Part shown: piece by piece, positions 17,963-27,600 of the stretch
Layout: every line of letters begins with the position of its first letter
How positions within the stretch are numbered: position 1 is the first letter of the stretch
Source: Verrucomicrobium sp.
Lineage (GTDB): Bacteria; Verrucomicrobiota; Verrucomicrobiia; Methylacidiphilales; UBA1321
Reading direction: 5' to 3'
Length of the DNA stretch: 64,000 nt
Assembly (NCBI GenBank): GCA_017849585.1
Contig: JAFIGT010000029.1
Coordinates: 62,001-126,000 of the forward strand
Notes under the pieces: model-generated
Told to the model about the DNA's origin: nothing
The model's input: the letters and a program-made list of their open reading frames with translations, nothing else
Database searches by the model: none
Made by a program: the position numbers and the translations under genes

Positions 17963-20620
17963 TTAGAGATTTTGAGTGTAGAAATGTGGCAACCCGCGAT
18001 GCGATTCGTAGCGCACTTCCAAATGTCCACCCTCTTTCAGCGGTAGTTTGATGGTACGGCTTTCCCCGGGTTTGATCAATTCCGCGTACTCGGTGCGAAG
18101 GACCTCCTTGCCGCGGACTATCAGTAAGCTCACTTGCCGCATGGGAGCTTCGCTACGGTTTTTGAACGTAATCGCAGCCTCATCCTTGGCGATCTCAAAC
18201 GGTGAGTACAGATTGAAGATAAACTGGCAGCCGCGCTCATCCTCCAGCTCCCCATGCCATGCGAACAGGAACGCGCCAACAGAACCGGGCGTTTTCAAAA
18301 TCAACTCCCAGTTCTTGCGCATATCCGATTCCCATGAATCGATTTTCTTGCCCTCGCGGTCGGGCTTACCCTTGAGTGTTCCATACTCGGTGAAAACGAT
18401 GGGCCGTCCGCCCGCCGCCTCCATGACCTCCGGCAGTTGCTTGGCGAAGATTTCCGGCTTGTTATAAATATTCCATCCGATGACATCCTGTCCTTGGAAG
18501 AAAAACCAGCCCTGCGCCCACGTGTCGAGATTGGCAAAGGTGACAGGACGTTTGTATGGATCGTACATCTTGAAGGCTTCCTGAATACCTTCGATATACT
18601 TTTCCAGAATTTCCCGGTCCGCGTAGCCCGGTGTGTGATGGATTTCGTTGCCTCCATTCCACATTAAAATATTGGGAGTTTCGTGCAGGAGAATCGACAG
18701 ATTCTTTTGCCGGTCCCATGCCAGGCGCAAATCCGGTTCCACCAGTTGACCAAAGATGCCCATGCTCAAGTCGGTCGAACCGGCGGCGGTCACCGGCATA
18801 ATCATCATGCCATGTTTGAACGCCTCTTCCAGATGCCACGGTTCGAGGCCTTCGATGCGGAGCGTATTGAGTCCAACCTGTTGATAATGGCGAAGCAGAC
18901 GCACAAATTCCTTGCGCGTCACGGTGCGATCATTGTCCCATTCGACACCCGCAGAGGAATTGACGCCGCGCACGAAGTACGGATCGCCATTGACGTAGAG
19001 TTGCTGCTTCTTTACGGAAACAACAACACCATGGAACGAAATCGTCTGCTGATCGAGCACTTCGCCGTTTTTTCCGAGTGCGCTGGCCACGCATTGATAT
19101 TGAGTGAACCGGGCTGGCAGCGTGAATTCCGCTGCGGTCTCCTTACCTGCTTGGACTGGCACGATCTGATTTTCGTTTCCGCAGCTAAATTGAACTTCTT
19201 TCACCTGGCTGGCGCTCGCTTGCAGGATGCATTCAAATCGATGTTTAGCCAGACCTTCTTCGCTGACATCGACGGGCGGACGGCGCACGAAGCTTTTGAT
19301 GAAAGGATTGGCCACATTCTCCAGCGTTACACCGCCGAGCAAACCGAATACATTCTTCGCCGAGCGATCATCGCGATGCCGAAAAATCCACCACCCCGCC
19401 ATGGGATTCCCATAAAGCCGCACGGCAATGGTATTTTTTCCCGGCTTCAAGACAGAGGAAATATCATAGGCGTAAGGCCAGTAATATTCCCCGGAATACA
19501 ACGGCATGATCAAACGATTGGCATCATCGGGTATGCTGGCGGAGTCGAAGGGAAAGGGGATCTGGCAGCGGTCAAAGTGCCGCCACGTCATGGCCTTTTT
19601 GATCGGGACATTGACCATGAAAGGAAAGCGGCTTCCATTCTGTGCCACCCAATCGAGCCGTTTGCTGACGGAAGTTTGTGAGCCGACGAGAGTGCCGTTG
19701 ATATAAATTTGACCATCGTCCGCGAGATCGTCGAAACGCAAATAGGTTTTTCCCTTGGTGAAGCCGTCGGGCAATTCAAAGGTGCGGCGGTACCAGTAGT
19801 GGCCACCCTTTTGCTCCGCCACGGCGGGCTCAGGCACGGCCACCTGACTCCAGCTTGAAGCATCAAAATCCGGTTTGGCGGGCTGGACATCCGCGAGAAA
19901 GGCATAGTTCCAAGTCTTCTCACCAAAATAGGATTTCTTCCAGTCGCCGTTCAAAGAAAACCGCTTGGCCCCAGGTGTGGAATCAATCTGATTCCAGGTC
20001 ACAATATTATCGAGGTGCTCGTAATAGAGCGGCTCGATCTTCTCGATTTTAGGCCAGTGATATTGCGCGGCGTAGATTTGTTGTTTTTCCTTCTGCCAAT
20101 TGGCCGAGGGTGGCACGAGAGCTATCTTTTTGATTTTGATAATAGCACTGCCGCGCGCGGCACCTCCGAGATCTTGAATAAAGAGATAGAGATTGTCCCT
20201 ACCCGAAGCCAGTCTCTTGGCGGCTATGCCATCCATATAGAAACGGTAGGTGTGCGAGCCGGATTCAAGATTCAAACCACCTTCGAGAGCTTGCCGGTAT
20301 TCCCAGAAATTCGAGGCATCTGTCACCTCCGCTCCAAGGCGTAGCACGGGTTGATCCACATCCACTTCCACCTCAAGGTAACCGCCGTTTCCATAAGGAG
20401 CGAGATTCACTTTTCCCAAGTCGATATGAATATAGTCATCCGAATTCGCTCCGTCGGTGAAGTTCACTACGAGGGCTCCTGCCGTGGATTGAAATTTGAA
20501 CGCCTTTTCTCCATGCAACGGTTTGGGGGTGCTTCCGCCGGGCCACAGCACAGTGGTTTCTATGGCATGGATTGGAGTAGAGAGCGCAAGAAGACAGGAG
20601 AGGATGGGGAGTAATTTCAT
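17963..20620 (-). CDS. Secreted glycoside hydrolase family 2 (beta-glycosidase)
   Basis: This 885-residue protein has a signal peptide (MKLLPILSCLLALSTPIHA). A beta-sandwich of about 200 residues comes first. The GH2 sugar-binding domain follows (SLNGDWKKSYF; WYRRTFELPDGF; YLRFDDLADDGQIYINGTLVG), then an immunoglobulin-like domain and the TIM barrel. In the barrel, E659 in WNGGNEIHH fits the acid/base and E745 in VFTEYGT fits the nucleophile of a retaining GH2 enzyme. FVRGVNSSAG marks the barrel start. GH2 specificities include beta-galactosidase, beta-mannosidase and beta-glucuronidase, and none can be chosen here. It is the fifth gene of the LacI-led operon. Confidence 0.88.
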   Translation of the reverse strand: MKLLPILSCLLALSTPIHAIETTVLWPGGSTPKPLHGEKAFKFQSTAGALVVNFTDGANSDDYIHIDLGKVNLAPYGNGGYLEVEVDVDQPVLRLGAEVTDASNFWEYRQALEGGLNLESGSHTYRFYMDGIAAKRLASGRDNLYLFIQDLGGAARGSAIIKIKKIALVPPSANWQKEKQQIYAAQYHWPKIEKIEPLYYEHLDNIVTWNQIDSTPGAKRFSLNGDWKKSYFGEKTWNYAFLADVQPAKPDFDASSWSQVAVPEPAVAEQKGGHYWYRRTFELPDGFTKGKTYLRFDDLADDGQIYINGTLVGSQTSVSKRLDWVAQNGSRFPFMVNVPIKKAMTWRHFDRCQIPFPFDSASIPDDANRLIMPLYSGEYYWPYAYDISSVLKPGKNTIAVRLYGNPMAGWWIFRHRDDRSAKNVFGLLGGVTLENVANPFIKSFVRRPPVDVSEEGLAKHRFECILQASASQVKEVQFSCGNENQIVPVQAGKETAAEFTLPARFTQYQCVASALGKNGEVLDQQTISFHGVVVSVKKQQLYVNGDPYFVRGVNSSAGVEWDNDRTVTRKEFVRLLRHYQQVGLNTLRIEGLEPWHLEEAFKHGMMIMPVTAAGSTDLSMGIFGQLVEPDLRLAWDRQKNLSILLHETPNILMWNGGNEIHHTPGYADREILEKYIEGIQEAFKMYDPYKRPVTFANLDTWAQGWFFFQGQDVIGWNIYNKPEIFAKQLPEVMEAAGGRPIVFTEYGTLKGKPDREGKKIDSWESDMRKNWELILKTPGSVGAFLFAWHGELEDERGCQFIFNLYSPFEIAKDEAAITFKNRSEAPMRQVSLLIVRGKEVLRTEYAELIKPGESRTIKLPLKEGGHLEVRYESHRGLPHFYTQNL

Positions 20621-20658
20621 GGAGGAAAACAGGCGCGAACAGGTGAATTGAACGAATT

Positions 20659-21426
20659 TCAGTTAGCCGATGTTTCCGTGCTGGGAATCCGGGTGCTGAA
20701 GAGAATGTCATCGAGATAGATTTTAACGCGAGGTGAGGCGCTGAACTTGACCTGTGATTTTTCGCCGAGGGTTTCTCCCTCCCACGTATCGGCCATGCGG
20801 AAATTCAAGCCGCGAACCGGAGCTTCTCCACTGATGGTGACATTGTACTTTTTTGTTTTGTAATCCTGTTCGATTTCCACCGAGATCCATTTGTCGTAAT
20901 CCCAGCTCCCGGCTTGCCGCCAGACCACGCTGCCATTGCCCGGTCCGTCCGTGGCCATCACAACTAGCCCCTTCTTCGTCTCATTGAAGACAGAAACCAT
21001 GGCAGCGGTGCTAAAAGGAGTATTGTTGCGCTGTTCAATATAGAAAGTAAGTAATCCTCCCGTCACATCACTGCTTTCTTTGGGGATGTAGAAATAGAAG
21101 CGGTGGTAGGTGCGGTTAACGCTCGTGGCCGCTTCCCTCCATTCCGGTGTCAGCGCCGAATCATGACTCTGGATGTAATAGGAGTCGGCGCTTTCGTTAT
21201 GGAGCAGGAGGGATTGGTGTCCTTTATACGCGAGAGTGGCGATGGAATTATACGCCGGAGCTGCCTTGGGCCATTGCCCCCAGCGTTTATTTTGTCCGCC
21301 CGGACCCACCCACGGCTTGCCGTCTCGGTAGGACTCGAAATCCTCATAGAGAAAAGGACCCGGCCAAGCCGTCCCCAGCATGAGACTGGTGAAGATCAAA
21401 AGAGGAAGTAAAGAGTGCGTTTTCAT
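20659..21426 (-). CDS. Secreted lectin-like protein of unknown function
   Basis: About 255 residues from the ATG at 21426 (an upstream in-frame start at 21435 would overlap the pseudopilin). A signal peptide (MKTHSLLPLLIFTSLMLGTAWP) precedes a single beta-sandwich domain. That domain opens FLYEDFESYRDGKPW and ends VKIYLDDILFSTR, the frame typical of concanavalin-like/LamG domains with a closing D-D strand. No catalytic motif is evident. It is tightly placed between the pseudopilin and GH2 genes and may bind the target glycan. Confidence 0.65.
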   Translation of the reverse strand: MKTHSLLPLLIFTSLMLGTAWPGPFLYEDFESYRDGKPWVGPGGQNKRWGQWPKAAPAYNSIATLAYKGHQSLLLHNESADSYYIQSHDSALTPEWREAATSVNRTYHRFYFYIPKESSDVTGGLLTFYIEQRNNTPFSTAAMVSVFNETKKGLVVMATDGPGNGSVVWRQAGSWDYDKWISVEIEQDYKTKKYNVTISGEAPVRGLNFRMADTWEGETLGEKSQVKFSASPRVKIYLDDILFSTRIPSTETSAN

Positions 21427-21427
21427 T

Positions 21428-22207
21428 TTAATCATTCGGATCTACTGTCCACATGCCGCGCGGGTGTTCCATGCTGCCATTGCCAATGGTTTGCTTCGGC
21501 GCCAGACTCTCGGAGTGACCATCCACAAAGAGGTAACTGAATTGGGATTCGTGCAGGTTATTGGCCATGCCCATGGTTTGCTGCTGGGTGGGGCGATCGA
21601 CCACGGACCCTCCTGCATTGCCCGCCAGATTATCGCCAGAATCTCCTTTGGATTTGGCGGTGCTGAATTCAACCAGCAGTAACGTAGTGGTGGGAGAAGG
21701 GATGGAAGCGAGTTTCATGCCTTGGGGTGCGATCGCGGAGACGTTGAGCGTTTTGCCCACGCCCATAGGTCCATTGGCGTCGTAATCGCCGCGCGGCATG
21801 GAATAGGAGCGGCGCGCCACGGGGAGAGTGGGCAATCGGTCGGCCGGGCAGGCTAAGACCGGAATTTTTCCCGCGATACTTCCCGCATTGATTTGCGTCT
21901 GGGTCAGGTTCAATCCCAGATAAGGGCTGATGAGATCGTCCCACGACACGCCGCCCCCGCTCATGCCCACCCAATAGGCGTAAGGCAGTGACCCGTCACT
22001 TTCCGAGCTGTAGAGACGCATGGCGACCCCCAAGAACCGCATGTTCGAGAGACAGGTCGACTGACTCGTTACCGCCAATCCCTTCTTGACGACGGGCATG
22101 CTCAGGACAGCGAGCAGCACAATGATGGAGATCACGATCAAGAGCTCCATGAGCGTGAAAGCTCGCTTTCGGGCGGATCGAATCCATCGGCAGGCGGCGC
22201 CGTTCAT
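21428..22207 (-). CDS. Pseudopilin-like protein with H-X9-DG motif
   Basis: This 259-residue protein has a long basic leader (RSARKRAFTLMELLIVISIIVLLAVLSMPVV) typical of type IV prepilins, with the E after FTLM. The C-terminal motif H-ESQFSYLFV-DGHSESL is H-X9-DG. The final residues MEHPRGMWTVDPND are also typical of this group. It is the third gene of the LacI-led operon, 45 bases after the PEP-CTERM gene. It is probably exported and processed by a prepilin peptidase. Its function is unknown. Confidence 0.85.
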   Translation of the reverse strand: MNGAACRWIRSARKRAFTLMELLIVISIIVLLAVLSMPVVKKGLAVTSQSTCLSNMRFLGVAMRLYSSESDGSLPYAYWVGMSGGGVSWDDLISPYLGLNLTQTQINAGSIAGKIPVLACPADRLPTLPVARRSYSMPRGDYDANGPMGVGKTLNVSAIAPQGMKLASIPSPTTTLLLVEFSTAKSKGDSGDNLAGNAGGSVVDRPTQQQTMGMANNLHESQFSYLFVDGHSESLAPKQTIGNGSMEHPRGMWTVDPND

Positions 22208-22251
22208 GATCGTGGGTGGCTAGAAATACTATCGACTGTCTCGTGAAGATA

Positions 22252-23184
22252 TTAGTCTAACTTGGCCATTCGACCAGTCCGCACTACGCGACTGATCAGT
22301 AAAAGCAGGCCACAGGCAATCATTGCCCAGGTCTGTGGCTCTGGAACAACCGATAAGCTGAGATTATCCAGAGAGGTGCTCACATTCGGATTCAAGTCAC
22401 GAAAACCGAACACGGCATCTTTTGTTCCGATGGAGGTTCCCGTCACGCCATCAGCAAAAGAGGTGGCCGGGGCCTTGTAGTAGAATCCTAGATCGGTTTG
22501 AGAACTACTGCCGAGCTGCTGTGTGCCATTCAGGAAAAGCGTGTACGTGTTCGTCGCATAGTTGATTTGACCAGATACGGTCAACCAGGAACCGACTGTC
22601 GTGGTGATAGCACTGACCAGAGAGGTGTTGGTACCATCGGAATATTTGAAGAGACTGTTATTGTTCGCGACGCCGTTGGCGACCAGTTCCAACTGCAGTA
22701 ATTGCAACCCACTACCCATGCCGCTGCCGAAGTAATAGCGCATGGCTGCAGTCGTTGCCGCCGCCGTATCCAGTCGAATCTGGAAGCTATAATTCAGGAT
22801 GGACGAACTGGCATTAAACGCATTCACCAAGTCTCCACCCGCACCCGTGCTCGGATAGAATCGGAACAAGGTGACACCCATGGTATTGCCACCAGGCATG
22901 ACTTGGGTTTGTAGGACTTGGTTGCTGGCATTGGCCGGATCTGTCACCACATGCGCGAGGTCAGTATAATTAGCGGATGTGTTGGTTGTCGGCCCACTCC
23001 ATTTGGTCGTGCTGCCCTGTCCACCCAGATTACCAGCAGTAAAAGCAGTGTAGGAACCCGTCGTGCCACCGGTTGTCGAGTAGCCGCTGGCCGATTCAAA
23101 ATCGATTATGATCGCGTGTGCGGTGAACGTCCACCCACAAGCCAAAGCCAGCAGGCAGGTTTTCAGTTGAGTGTGCTGTTTCAT
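22252..23184 (-). CDS. PEP-CTERM exported protein
   Basis: The ATG at 23184 is chosen because AGAGGAG precedes it and it starts a signal peptide (MKQHTQLKTCLLALACGWTFTAHA). The roughly 310-residue product has a Gly/Ser/Thr/Asn-rich beta body (IDFESASGYSTT ... DLNPNVSTSLDNLSL), resembling a lectin-type jelly roll. It ends with a PEP-CTERM sorting signal: VVPEP, the hydrophobic run WAMIACGLLLLIS, then RVVRTGRMAKLD. It starts 11 bases after the LacI gene and is second in the operon. Surface display is likely. Any binding role is inference. Confidence 0.85.
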   Translation of the reverse strand: MKQHTQLKTCLLALACGWTFTAHAIIIDFESASGYSTTGGTTGSYTAFTAGNLGGQGSTTKWSGPTTNTSANYTDLAHVVTDPANASNQVLQTQVMPGGNTMGVTLFRFYPSTGAGGDLVNAFNASSSILNYSFQIRLDTAAATTAAMRYYFGSGMGSGLQLLQLELVANGVANNNSLFKYSDGTNTSLVSAITTTVGSWLTVSGQINYATNTYTLFLNGTQQLGSSSQTDLGFYYKAPATSFADGVTGTSIGTKDAVFGFRDLNPNVSTSLDNLSLSVVPEPQTWAMIACGLLLLISRVVRTGRMAKLD

Positions 23185-23195
23185 AGGTTTCTCCT

Positions 23196-24353
23196 CTATT
23201 TGCTGCATTCTTTCATGGGGTGGTTATTGGCGTCGGTAAGGGGGACGGAACACCGGGATTCAGACTCCCGATCCGGAGTTCGGAGCGTGAGCACGGATTC
23301 GCGTTCGATGAGTTCTCCGCGGATGAGCTGCTCTTCGAAATGATGGCATAAGGTCGGAGTTTCAATCCGGGCAAAGAGGGCAATGGCCGCAGCACGCGCC
23401 GTCGCAGTGAAAGGGATGCGGTAGCTGGTGAGCGGGGGCGTTAGCGCAGAGCAAAGTTCCTCCGTATTATCGAATCCCACCACGCTGACGTCTTCGGGAA
23501 TGCGGACGCCCCTCTGCTTTAACGCGCCATAAAGCCCCCGAGCCATCCAGTCGTTCGCGGCTATGATGGCGGTGGGGCGCTGCGACACATCAGCATTCAG
23601 CAATTGCTCCACCTCGCGGCGCATATCGCGCGGAGCCTCTTCCGGCGCCAGGCTGTAGTCGTGATGAGGAGGGACGCTGACCAGCGCCGGATTAAATGCG
23701 CGCTTCTCGCGCATAAAGCTCTCGTATCCCTGCAGCCGGGCGATGAACATGGGGTGCGTGCTGTCCGTGGTGACAAAGGCAATGCGCCGATGCCCCTTTT
23801 GCCATAAATAATGCGCCATCACCCAGCCCGCACCCCGATTGTCGGGAGAGACCTGATGGATCGAAAGAGCGGGGGCGTTAAAACTGACCCCCACAACTGG
23901 AAATTCAGTGGGCAGATCCTTGATGAAATTCGGAGCCCGGCGAGTGGACTTGATCAGGATTCCATCCACCTTTCCTTCGCGCACGCAACGCGGAATGGAT
24001 TCGCTCTCATCGGCCATCTCGACCATGGCGTTAAATCCCCGCTCCTGGCATGCCTGCTCCACGCCCAGCGCGTAAGCGGAAATCAACGAGTGAGTCGACC
24101 ACGCACGACCGAGCTCAACAAAAACGAGCCCGATATTCCCGGTCCGGATTTTGGAACCGGCGCGGCGCGGCGGGATAGTCGAGGGGGTCTTTTTCTTATA
24201 ACCCAAGCTCGCCATGGCGCGATTCACTCGGTCGATGTTCTCAGGGCTAATGTTGGCCTTACCGTTCAATACTCGACTCACTGTGCCAACGGAAACACAC
24301 GCGGTGTTTGCGACATCGAGCACGGTAACGGATGAACGCATAATAGTATTCAT
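23196..24353 (-). CDS. LacI-family transcriptional regulator heading a carbohydrate operon
   Basis: About 385 residues from the ATG at 24353; an ATG at 24341 (MRSSVTVLDVA) is also possible and no clear ribosome site decides. The helix-turn-helix is VTVLDVANTACVSVGTVSRVLNG with the partner NIDRVNRAMASLGYKKK. The effector domain contains NIGLVFVELGRAW, KVDGILIKSTRR, SPDNRGAGWVMAHYLWQKGHRRIAFV and VSVVGFDNTEE. It is closely related along its length to the LacI at 28879, and the two flank the dockerin/cohesin gene pair. As first gene of its operon it is probably autoregulated. ATTCATTGAAT overlaps its start codon. Confidence 0.93.
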   Translation of the reverse strand: MNTIMRSSVTVLDVANTACVSVGTVSRVLNGKANISPENIDRVNRAMASLGYKKKTPSTIPPRRAGSKIRTGNIGLVFVELGRAWSTHSLISAYALGVEQACQERGFNAMVEMADESESIPRCVREGKVDGILIKSTRRAPNFIKDLPTEFPVVGVSFNAPALSIHQVSPDNRGAGWVMAHYLWQKGHRRIAFVTTDSTHPMFIARLQGYESFMREKRAFNPALVSVPPHHDYSLAPEEAPRDMRREVEQLLNADVSQRPTAIIAANDWMARGLYGALKQRGVRIPEDVSVVGFDNTEELCSALTPPLTSYRIPFTATARAAAIALFARIETPTLCHHFEEQLIRGELIERESVLTLRTPDRESESRCSVPLTDANNHPMKECSK

Positions 24354-24395
24354 TGAATCTACAACTACATTAGTGCGTATCGCTATCAATGTCAA

Positions 24396-24610
24396 GTAGG
24401 TGATTTGAAATTATATTGTATTAATAAATATTTTAATAACAATTATTTAAGAATTATATTTGCGATTTGAAATTGAATTCGTCATTGAACTCCAGCGTAT
24501 CATTTATTGCGATTGACTCGCCTTTTTGATTTTGATAGTTCTTTTATCATTGAATTTATTCAATGAAATTCATTTGAAATAACACCCAACTACGAAAGGA
24601 AGAACTGCGC
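24396..24610. promoter_or_regulatory. AT-rich divergent control region with inverted repeats
   Basis: This spacer between the LacI-led operon and the dockerin glycosidase gene is very AT-rich. It holds a perfect 20-bp dyad, TCATTGAATTTATTCAATGA, at 24547-24566. A nearby ATGAAATTCAT at about 24563-24573 overlaps its end. The word GATTTGAAATT occurs twice (about 24402 and 24463). A related ATTCATTGAAT lies at about 24351 over the LacI start. The dyad is the best candidate operator for one or both of the related LacI proteins. Confidence 0.5.
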
Positions 24611-27600
24611 ATGTCGACGACCTCTCTCTGGCCTTACCTTTTTCGGAATTCTCACCGCTTCGCCTGTCTGATCGTCGTGGGGTGCTTGGCATTAGTCGTT
24701 CCCTCGCGGGCGGAGCGGGAGACAGCCGCGTCAGCGGATGGATTTGTCGATTCGATTGGCATTTGCACGCATATCACGACCGTGACAGGACCTTACAGTG
24801 CGGCGCACATTGCCAATGTGTATAGCGCGTTGGGAGAGCTCGGTGTCCGGCACATCCGCGCGGACGTCCATAGCGGCTCGCTCTATCCCTCACGGTGCGA
24901 TTACCTCTACACGACTTACGGCATCCGCTCGACGATGATTGCCAATCGTAATCTCGAGCTCAGCCTGGCAACTCAGGCGCAAATTTTTCTCACGCACGAT
25001 TCAATCGAAGCGATGGAGGGGCTCAACGAACCGGATAATATCGCCACCTACAACTACACCAATCTTCAAGGTGTCGTGCATACCGATACGACGAGCGCCA
25101 ATATCTTCGACGCCACGCGGGCGCTGCAAATCGACCTCGATTCGTACCTGACGGGCGGGACGAAGCCATTGCTCTCGCCCGCAATGACCAGTCCGATGCG
25201 CGCGCAGTTTCTCAACCCACTGGCAGTGGATGCCATCGCGATTCACTGTTATCCTTGGGGACGCATACCGAGCGGCTTTGGCTTTTCCAATTCGGCTATT
25301 CAGGAGGCCAGGAAGTTGGGAGAGAACCTCCCGATCATCGCCACGGAGAGTGGCTACCACACCGCCACGCTCTGCACATCGCCCAATCCCTACGTGACGG
25401 AAGCCGCGCAGGGGAAGTATATCCCCCGCTTGTTGGCGGAATATTTCTCTCGCGGTATTACGCGCACCTACACCTATGAATTGATGGACAGTGGCGACGA
25501 TGCAAACGGGACGGATCTGACGGACAAGGAACAGAATTTCGGACTGGTGCGCTATGATTTCAGTCGCAAGCCCGCTTTCGATGCTGAAAAAAATCTCATC
25601 AACCTGCTCAAGGAATCGACATGGGACTTGACCAACCAGCGGTGGGTAGGCGGATCGGCCACGTTTGCTCCGGGTATACTCGATTACACCCTGACCGGTG
25701 CGCCCAATACGGTGCATCGACTTCTCCTGCAAAAAAGCGATGGCACGTTCTACCTGATTCTTTGGCAGGAAATTCCGGTCTGCAATATCAACGTGACGCC
25801 GCACTCCGATATTATTAATCCCACGGTGCCGGTGGTGTTGACGCTCAACACGGCGATCCGGAAAGCGGAAATCTATCAGCCCAATCTCTCGAGCACCGCC
25901 TCATCGGTCATCTTTACTCCACGCACCATCACCCTCGACGTGCCGGATCAATTACTCGTCGTCAAACTCACGCCAGCGACCTATCCCAAGCCATGGCTCA
26001 GCGCCGATCTCGGCACCGTTCCGGTCCTCGGCAGCACGCAAACTGTAGGCGGCACACGCAACGGATTTCGCGGCGATTACTACGACAATCAGGATTTCAC
26101 CAACTGGAAATTGAGCCGGCTGGATAACGTGATCAACTTCAACTGGACGCCGACCACACCCGATCCTCTCATCGCGCCGTATTCCTTTACCGTGCGATGG
26201 ACGGGACGGATTACCCCTCAGTATTCCGAGACCTACACCTTCACGACCACCAACGACGATGGTTCGCGCCTCTGGATCAATGGTACGCAATTGATCAACG
26301 ACTGGACCTCGCATGCCGCGCTGGAGCGAACTTGTTCCATTGCGCTCACTGCCGGGCAGACCTACGACATCAAGCACGAATATTTCCAAGGGACGGGTTC
26401 CGCTGCCGCCAAGCTCGAATGGAGCAGTCCCTCCACCCCGCGCGCCGCGATCCCCGTGGCCAATGCCTGGTTGATTTCTGGTAGCGGATCGGATCTCGGT
26501 GGGACGGTGGATGCCGGGCAATATGCGTATCAGCCGTTCAATGGCGACGGCGAATTCATTGCGCGGGTGGTCAACATGCCGGGCGCGGCGGCTGGCTCGA
26601 AAGCGGGCATCATGATCCGGCAAAACCTCACCAGCAATTGTCCCTATGTCGCCGCGCTGGTGACGCCTTCGAAAGGGGTGAACTTCCAGTACCGCGCTGC
26701 GACGGGTAGCAATTCCGGGGGGACTTCCCTCGCGGGAGTGACTTCGCCGTGTTGGTTGAAGCTCGCGCGTCAGAGCAACACCTTTAGCGCCTACACCTCG
26801 ACCGATGGACTGAGTTGGACGCTCCTGGGCACGCCCCAGTCGATCGCCATGGGCACTAATCTCTATGTGGGCATGGCGGTTTGTTCGCGCTTGAGCACGG
26901 CCAGCGCGGCGACATTCGATTCCGTCTCCCTGACCTTCCCCACCGTATCGATTCAAGCCACCACTCCGCAGGCCAGTGAAAGCCCGCTAACGGCCGGAGC
27001 TTTTACTGTCACGCGCACAGGTGCCACGTCGAGCGCCTTGACGGTATCTTACACCGTGGCTGGGAATGCGACCAATGGAGCGGATTACGCGACGCTTTCC
27101 GGCACGGTGATGATTCCAGCGGGATCGACGACGGCGAGTATCGCGGTGACTCCGATCAACGATACCAATCTCGAAGGTGACGAGACGGTCCAGCTCTCGT
27201 TAGCCGGGACCAGCACCTACAATGTGGGGACTCCGGCGTGCGACACGGTGAAGATCACAAGCGAGGAGGTAATTGATGATTTTGAGAGCGGCAGCTTGAG
27301 TAACTGGACTCTGCAAAACAATTCCCGTTCCGCCATCAGCGTGGAAACCATTAATGTGGATACCGGCAGCAAAGCCCTGAAGTGGGTCTACACGGATGAC
27401 GGTGTGAATTTGTACACGAACGTCTTATCGCGGAATTTCGCCACCGCGCAAAACTGGACCAATGCGGGCAAGTTGGTGCTTCGTCTGGCTGAAAGCAGTG
27501 CGAATCCGATGAGCGACCTCGGCAACAATCTCTTCTTTGATCTCTATAATAATGGCGTCAAAGTGACGGGTGGCTGGGCAGTCGATACCATCACGCTCGA

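Noticed and set aside
18683-19681. 332-codon plus-strand open frame
   Set aside because: Antisense to the GH2 catalytic region, without ribosome site or domain.
25952-26956. 334-codon minus-strand open frame
   Set aside because: Arg/Gly-rich antisense shadow of the large dockerin glycosidase.
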